From: Candidatus Sabulitectum sp.
Lineage (GTDB): Bacteria > Fermentibacterota > Fermentibacteria > Fermentibacterales > JCC-6
Length of the DNA: 10,134 bases
Direction of reading: 5' to 3'
NCBI GenBank assembly: GCA_029934845.1
Contig: JAOZLN010000060.1
Location: forward strand, 1 to 10,134
In this document: positions 7,156 to 10,134 of the stretch, piece by piece
How positions within the stretch are numbered: the stretch's first letter is position 1
Layout: each line of letters begins with the position of its first letter
The notes under the pieces: model-generated
What the model was told of the DNA's origin: nothing
What the model saw: only the letters and a program-made list of their open reading frames with translations
Databases searched by the model: none
Translations under genes and position numbers: made by a program

Positions 7156-7821
7156 TTAATTTCCGCCTCTTCTGCCTGCTATAAGACGAGCTTCCTCGCT
7201 GTTCGGATAGCTTTCAAGAATCAGTGTCTCCAGCCTGTGCATCTCTGCTGTGGCCGAATTTGCACTGTAGATCGCTGCTGCTCTTGCAAGTGCAGAAGCC
7301 GCCTTCTCTGATAATGGATACTTGTAGTAAACTGCAACGAGCTCTTCAATTGCTCTGTGAGTTTCCCCAAGGCTTTGATGACAGAGTGCCAGATAGTAAA
7401 GAGCATCATCGGCCACATCCGCATCAGGACTTCCCATGGCAACCTCGAAAAAACCTTCAGCAGCCACAGAATACCCACCCTGCTGATACTGCCGGAAGGC
7501 TTCATCATAGGCTGTCTGCACACTGGCAGACACAGCAGTTGCTCCAGAGGTTCCCCTGGAATTCAACATCCTCTCCAGCTGGTCAGCCAGTTCAAGAAGA
7601 TTTTGCGTCTGATCTTCGCCTCTCATTCCAGCTTGAGCCTGTATTGCTCGAAGAAGAATCTCGTTCTGCTCAGAGACTTCTTTCAAAGAATCAAGTGTAA
7701 AGGTGATCTGTTCAGTTCGTACATCAATATCTTCAACTCTTCCGGGAGAATGCACCCACTGACCCCCCCAGCAGGCAGTCAGCAGAAGAAGTGCCGTTAC
7801 AGGCAGCATAAGAATTTTCAT
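7156..7821 (-). CDS. CpoB/YbgF-like Tol-Pal-associated lipoprotein with coiled coil and TPR repeats
   Basis: A 221-residue predicted lipoprotein. The signal peptide ends in the lipobox LTAC with C17 as the lipidated residue. Residues about 28-90 are rich in heptad-like Leu/Ile spacing (VEDIDVRTEQITFTLDSLKE onward), suggesting a coiled coil. Residues about 103-215 carry TPR-like helical pairs (YDEAFRQYQQGGYSVAAEGF, then ALYYLALCHQSLGETHRAIEEL). This layout and the position directly after pal match CpoB/YbgF, which in E. coli coordinates Tol-Pal constriction with peptidoglycan synthesis. E. coli CpoB is periplasmic rather than a lipoprotein, so the lipobox is a difference. The ATG is 3 bases after the pal stop, with GGAG overlapping that stop. 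A BamD/YfiO-type TPR lipoprotein is the main alternative; the neighbours favour CpoB. Confidence 0.82.
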   Translation of the reverse strand: MKILMLPVTALLLLTACWGGQWVHSPGRVEDIDVRTEQITFTLDSLKEVSEQNEILLRAIQAQAGMRGEDQTQNLLELADQLERMLNSRGTSGATAVSASVQTAYDEAFRQYQQGGYSVAAEGFFEVAMGSPDADVADDALYYLALCHQSLGETHRAIEELVAVYYKYPLSEKAASALARAAAIYSANSATAEMHRLETLILESYPNSEEARLIAGRRGGN

Positions 7822-7824
7822 TTG

Positions 7825-8355
7825 CTACTCCGGCAGAACGCGAAGATGAACGCGTCTGTTCTGGGAAAATGCCCAGTCGTCGTCACCGGAGACGAAGGGT
7901 CGTTCCTTCCCATAGCTGACAGTCTCAATTCTTGATGCCGGTATTCCGTAATTAGACAGGTAATCATGTACAGACTGTGCTCTTCTTTCTCCCAGGGCAA
8001 GGTTGTAGTCTATGGTTCCCCTGGCATCACAATGTCCTTCAAGCAGCAGTCGAAAACTCTGATTGTTCAGTACATAATCTGCATCAGTCATAAGGATCTG
8101 AAGCATCTCGGGTGAAAGATCCTCGGAATTGTAATCGAAAAAGACATCATTCAGAACCAGCTGATGATCTGCCAGCTGATCTGCATAGGTTACAACCGTA
8201 TCATCTACCCATACGCCCACATTCAGTGTATCATCTGAAACAAACGCAAGGCTGTCTGGATCAACATCAGTATCATCAATTGTGTCATCAGGCCTGCAAC
8301 CGGCGCCCACGCCGACTATTAAACAACACATCAGGAATAGTGCAGCTTTTTTCAT
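7825..8355 (-). CDS. pal: Peptidoglycan-associated lipoprotein Pal (OmpA-like C-terminal domain)
   Basis: A 176-residue outer-membrane lipoprotein that binds peptidoglycan non-covalently and partners TolB. The signal peptide MKKAALFLMC... ends at GVGAGC with C20 as the likely lipidated residue; Gly at -3 is less usual than Leu in a lipobox. A very Asp-rich linker follows (about 22-56). The OmpA-like domain (about 70-173) has VFFDYNSEDL, EGHCDARGT, NLALGERRAQSVHDYL and the terminal NRRVHLRV. D110 and R125 are 15 residues apart, as are the peptidoglycan-contact Asp and Arg of E. coli Pal. The ATG at 8355 was chosen over a start at 8388 because a full AGGAGG lies 6 bases upstream and the signal peptide begins there. 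The gene starts 20 bases after the tolB stop. Confidence 0.94.
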   Translation of the reverse strand: MKKAALFLMCCLIVGVGAGCRPDDTIDDTDVDPDSLAFVSDDTLNVGVWVDDTVVTYADQLADHQLVLNDVFFDYNSEDLSPEMLQILMTDADYVLNNQSFRLLLEGHCDARGTIDYNLALGERRAQSVHDYLSNYGIPASRIETVSYGKERPFVSGDDDWAFSQNRRVHLRVLPE

Positions 8356-8361
8356 TGAATT

Positions 8362-8367
8362 CCTCCT
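8362..8367 (-). promoter_or_regulatory. Strong ribosome binding site of pal
   Basis: AGGAGG on the minus strand, 6 bases before the ATG at 8355, in the 20-base tolB-pal gap. It is the best Shine-Dalgarno match in the window and fits the high copy number expected of Pal. It rules out the longer frame from 8388. Confidence 0.85.
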
Positions 8368-8375
8368 GGAATGAT

Positions 8376-9545
8376 CTAAGGCGACCATGTTGCGCAGTAG
8401 CTCTCACTGCCATTGGACAACCTGTAAACAGTTAACTTGTTTAATTCAAGCAGATAAATAGATCTTACTCCGTCCATATCACTTGAGAACGCCAGATGGC
8501 CACCGGTGGGAGACCAGACTGGGTCCTCATTAAGAAACCCTTCAATAGTGACCTGTCTTACATCGGTCCCATCCGTATTCATAACAAAAATATGAAAATT
8601 CCCATTCGATCTGGCGCAGTAGGCAATTCGATCCCCGGCAGGCGACCATGACGGACTGTCGCAGTACCCATGGGCAAAACCTGCTCTTTCAGCAGTTCCC
8701 CCTGCTGAATCCATTATGTAAAGCTGCGGGTAACCGACTCTGTCACTGGTCAGGATCATCTGCTGACCTGTGGGAGAGAATGAGGCAGATGTTTCAATTG
8801 AACCTCTGGCGGTAAGCCGTTGAATATCCCCCAGAGCAGTATCAAAACGATGTATATCTGAATTACCATTTATGCTTCTGGTGAAAGCGATGTATCTGGA
8901 GTCGGGAGCCCATGCAGGGGAGGTGTTCAAGCCGCCTGTAATAATTCTGCGTGCAGAGGAATTTTCAAAGGAATAAAGATAAAGCTCTCCAAAACCGTAT
9001 CGGTACGAAGTGAAAGCTATGTCTTCTCCATCAGGGCTCCAGGCAGGAGTGGTAATGACCTCACCATCGCTAATAATCACCTGTGGATCTCGCGAGTCCA
9101 GTGACTGCACCATTAAAGAGTAAACTCCATCCCGCCTTGAAATGTATGCAACCCGGGTAGAGGCAATTCCCTGTTCACCTGAAAGCAGATACACGAATTC
9201 ATCAGCAAAAGCGTGAATAAGGGGTTCCCATAATGGACCTGAATACTCTTTTTTAAGAAGCATTTCATCCTCGGAACCGACAACATCCACAGATAGAGTG
9301 TAGTCCCCGCTTGCTCCGGACAGAACACATCGGGCGTGGGCGTAACCCTCACCCCTGTCTGCCGTTTCAAGTATACCGGAGAAATCAATATCGAATTTCA
9401 GCTGCTCAAGTGCCTCTGAAGATTCCCTGCATCCTTCAAGCTCGACTGAGACAGGGATGCACTCATTCCCCACCGGGGTCATCTGCATGAATTCGGAAGA
9501 AAATGAGCTGAATACCAGAATCAGCCCCACCGCCAGATACTTCAT
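8376..9545 (-). CDS. tolB: TolB-like periplasmic beta-propeller protein
   Basis: A 389-residue exported protein. An N-terminal hydrophobic segment (MKYLAVGLILVFSSF) is a signal peptide. Residues about 25-125 form the TolB N-terminal domain, ending in FADEFVYLLSGEQGIASTRV, a stretch very like the junction in known TolBs. Residues about 130-389 form a propeller of WD40-like PD40 repeats, each with a motif such as PAWSPDGEDIAFTS (167-180), PAWAPDSRYIAFTR, ASFSPTGQQMILTS, PSWSPAGDRIAYCA and PVWSPTGGHLAFSS, closing with ATWSP at the C terminus. TolB binds Pal in the periplasm. The ATG at 9545 begins at the signal peptide, whereas the frame from 9587 adds an implausible leader; the ribosome binding site (AAGAG/GAGTGG region) is weak. 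It is the first gene of the tolB-pal-cpoB cluster; no tolA, tolQ or tolR precedes it. Confidence 0.92.
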   Translation of the reverse strand: MKYLAVGLILVFSSFSSEFMQMTPVGNECIPVSVELEGCRESSEALEQLKFDIDFSGILETADRGEGYAHARCVLSGASGDYTLSVDVVGSEDEMLLKKEYSGPLWEPLIHAFADEFVYLLSGEQGIASTRVAYISRRDGVYSLMVQSLDSRDPQVIISDGEVITTPAWSPDGEDIAFTSYRYGFGELYLYSFENSSARRIITGGLNTSPAWAPDSRYIAFTRSINGNSDIHRFDTALGDIQRLTARGSIETSASFSPTGQQMILTSDRVGYPQLYIMDSAGGTAERAGFAHGYCDSPSWSPAGDRIAYCARSNGNFHIFVMNTDGTDVRQVTIEGFLNEDPVWSPTGGHLAFSSDMDGVRSIYLLELNKLTVYRLSNGSESYCATWSP

Positions 9546-9677
9546 TGAACACCACTCTTTCGCTTTCCTGTATAAGACTACCTGCATAGCTACTATACTA
9601 TTCCAACGCGCAAAATTGTTCCATTAGACTCGACAGTTATCAACAAGTCGTTAAGTTTGGCACAAATCAGAGTATCA

Positions 9678-9689
9678 TGAAACGTTTCA
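9678..9689. promoter_or_regulatory. Perfect 12-base palindrome, possible LacI-family-type operator
   Basis: TGAAACGTTTCA reads the same on both strands. It has the central CG and flanking TGAAA/TTTCA shape typical of LacI/GalR-family operators, close to the Cra (FruR) consensus half-site TGAAWCG. It lies 133 bases before the tolB start and 104 before the start of the FG-GAP gene, just upstream of a weak plus-strand promoter candidate. No regulator gene is visible. A 12-base palindrome can arise by chance in 10 kb, so this is only a candidate. Confidence 0.35.
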
Positions 9690-9780
9690 CTCTTGCTATC
9701 TGGATAATTTATACTTATTCTATAGGTATTATGTATTGTTATGTTTTTAGCAGAGAACACTTGGTTATTACACAAATCCC

Positions 9781-9786
9781 GAGGAG
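9781..9786 (+). promoter_or_regulatory. Ribosome binding site of the FG-GAP-type gene
   Basis: GAGGAG lies 6 bases before the ATG at 9793. It selects this ATG over an in-frame TTG at 9787, which would touch the binding site itself. Confidence 0.75.
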
Positions 9787-9792
9787 TTGTAC

Positions 9793-10113
9793 ATGAATAA
9801 TAGTCCTTTTCCCCTGGTCATTCTTTTGATTTCCGGGGTTGCGTCAGCATTCCCGCAATTCAGAGATGGATTTCAGATATACTGTGACGGAGAAATGCTT
9901 GAAGCCGGTTATAACGCTTCTCCGGCTGTACACGATTGGAATGGAGACGGGCTGAATGACCTTGTTATTGCCTGCTTGGAAGAAATAGACAGTGTCAAAG
10001 TTGGAACAATTCAGTTCTATCCGAACTCCGGCACCAACACCAATCCTGTATTTACAGGTTTCACAAGGATAATGGCAGACGGCGAGGAGATTCACACGGA
10101 GGGGCACTGTTGA
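9793..10113 (+). CDS. Secreted FG-GAP/VCBS-type repeat protein, apparently frameshifted after 106 codons
   Basis: The ATG at 9793 opens a 106-codon frame ending in TGA at 10111. A signal peptide (hydrophobic PLVILLISGVASA, likely cleaved after A19) is followed by one FG-GAP/VCBS-type unit: SPAVHDWNGDGLNDLVIAC, in which the D48-x-N-x-D-G-x-x-D56 pattern is a calcium-binding loop, then GTIQFYPNSGTNTNPVF, typical of the strand that closes such a blade. Proteins of this kind normally carry many units and run to several hundred residues, often as extracellular or surface propellers. The stop is therefore suspicious. Removing one G from GGGG at 10101-10104 gives TEGTVDPRQAHG, which stays open to the window end. 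This could be a sequencing error, a real frameshift (pseudogene) or a phase-variable tract. Specific role unknown. Confidence 0.7.
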   Translation: MNNSPFPLVILLISGVASAFPQFRDGFQIYCDGEMLEAGYNASPAVHDWNGDGLNDLVIACLEEIDSVKVGTIQFYPNSGTNTNPVFTGFTRIMADGEEIHTEGHC

Positions 10114-10134
10114 CCCAAGACAGGCGCACGGAAT

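Larger units (their letters stand above)
9546..9792. other. AT-rich divergent intergenic region between tolB and the FG-GAP gene
   Basis: A 247-base spacer between divergent genes, richer in A+T than its flanks, so it should hold promoters for both. I see only a weak plus-strand candidate, TTGCTA (9693-9698) with a 17-base spacer and TATTCT (9716-9721), four of six consensus matches each. I see no convincing minus-strand promoter. The short minus-strand frame at 9593-9775 has no recognisable content and I do not regard it as a gene. A perfect palindrome lies at 9678-9689. Confidence 0.5.

Noticed and set aside
7357..7935. A 192-codon plus-strand open frame opposite cpoB and pal
   Set aside because: It is antisense to two well-supported lipoprotein genes, spans their junction and has no ribosome binding site or recognisable motif.
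9593..9775. A 60-codon minus-strand frame in the tolB upstream spacer
   Set aside because: AT-rich composition, no recognisable domain, and it fills the spacer expected to hold divergent promoters. It is probably chance.
1..10134. CRISPR arrays, tRNA or rRNA genes, insertion sequences, phage or toxin-antitoxin genes
   Set aside because: I looked for direct repeats, tRNA-like cloverleaf ends, transposase motifs and short paired genes and found none. Almost all the sequence is accounted for by conserved genes.

Overview
The window comes from a Gram-negative-type bacterium of moderate GC content. Evidence for an outer membrane is a TolB, a Pal lipoprotein with an OmpA-like peptidoglycan-binding domain, and a CpoB/YbgF-like lipoprotein. 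The secreted FG-GAP-type protein at the right edge and the TatD-radical SAM fusion would fit a little-cultivated lineage such as the FCB/Fermentibacteria neighbourhood. That placement is inference; no rRNA or other marker in the window settles it.

Nearly everything is on the minus strand, so transcription runs from high to low coordinates. Positions 9545-7156 hold a compact envelope cluster, tolB - pal - cpoB/ybgF. TolB and Pal belong to the Tol-Pal system, which ties the outer membrane to peptidoglycan during division. tolQ, tolR and tolA do not lie directly upstream, where they sit in proteobacteria. A 178-base gap (6978-7155) with hairpins and a candidate promoter separates this cluster from the next.

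Positions 6977-1 hold a very tight seven-gene run: tig - clpP - clpX - engB - purA - tatD::radical SAM - rsmA. Junctions range from a TAATG stop/start overlap to a 14-base gap, so co-transcription is likely. It covers nascent-chain folding (trigger factor), ATP-dependent proteolysis (ClpXP), ribosome assembly and maturation (EngB GTPase; RsmA 16S rRNA dimethylase), AMP synthesis (PurA) and a metal-dependent hydrolase fused to a radical SAM domain of unknown function. rsmA runs off the left edge.

At the right edge, a divergent plus-strand gene begins at 9793. It encodes a secreted protein with an FG-GAP/VCBS-type Asp-rich calcium motif, and its frame appears broken at a GGGG run near 10101. 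The 247-base divergent spacer contains a perfect 12-base palindrome resembling LacI/Cra-type operators.

Most of the window is conserved housekeeping. The points worth a second look are the Asn in place of the ClpP catalytic Asp, the TatD-radical SAM fusion, the broken FG-GAP gene, the palindrome, the absence of tolQRA next to tolB, and smaller departures in PurA and trigger factor. I saw no CRISPR array, tRNA, rRNA, insertion sequence or phage gene.
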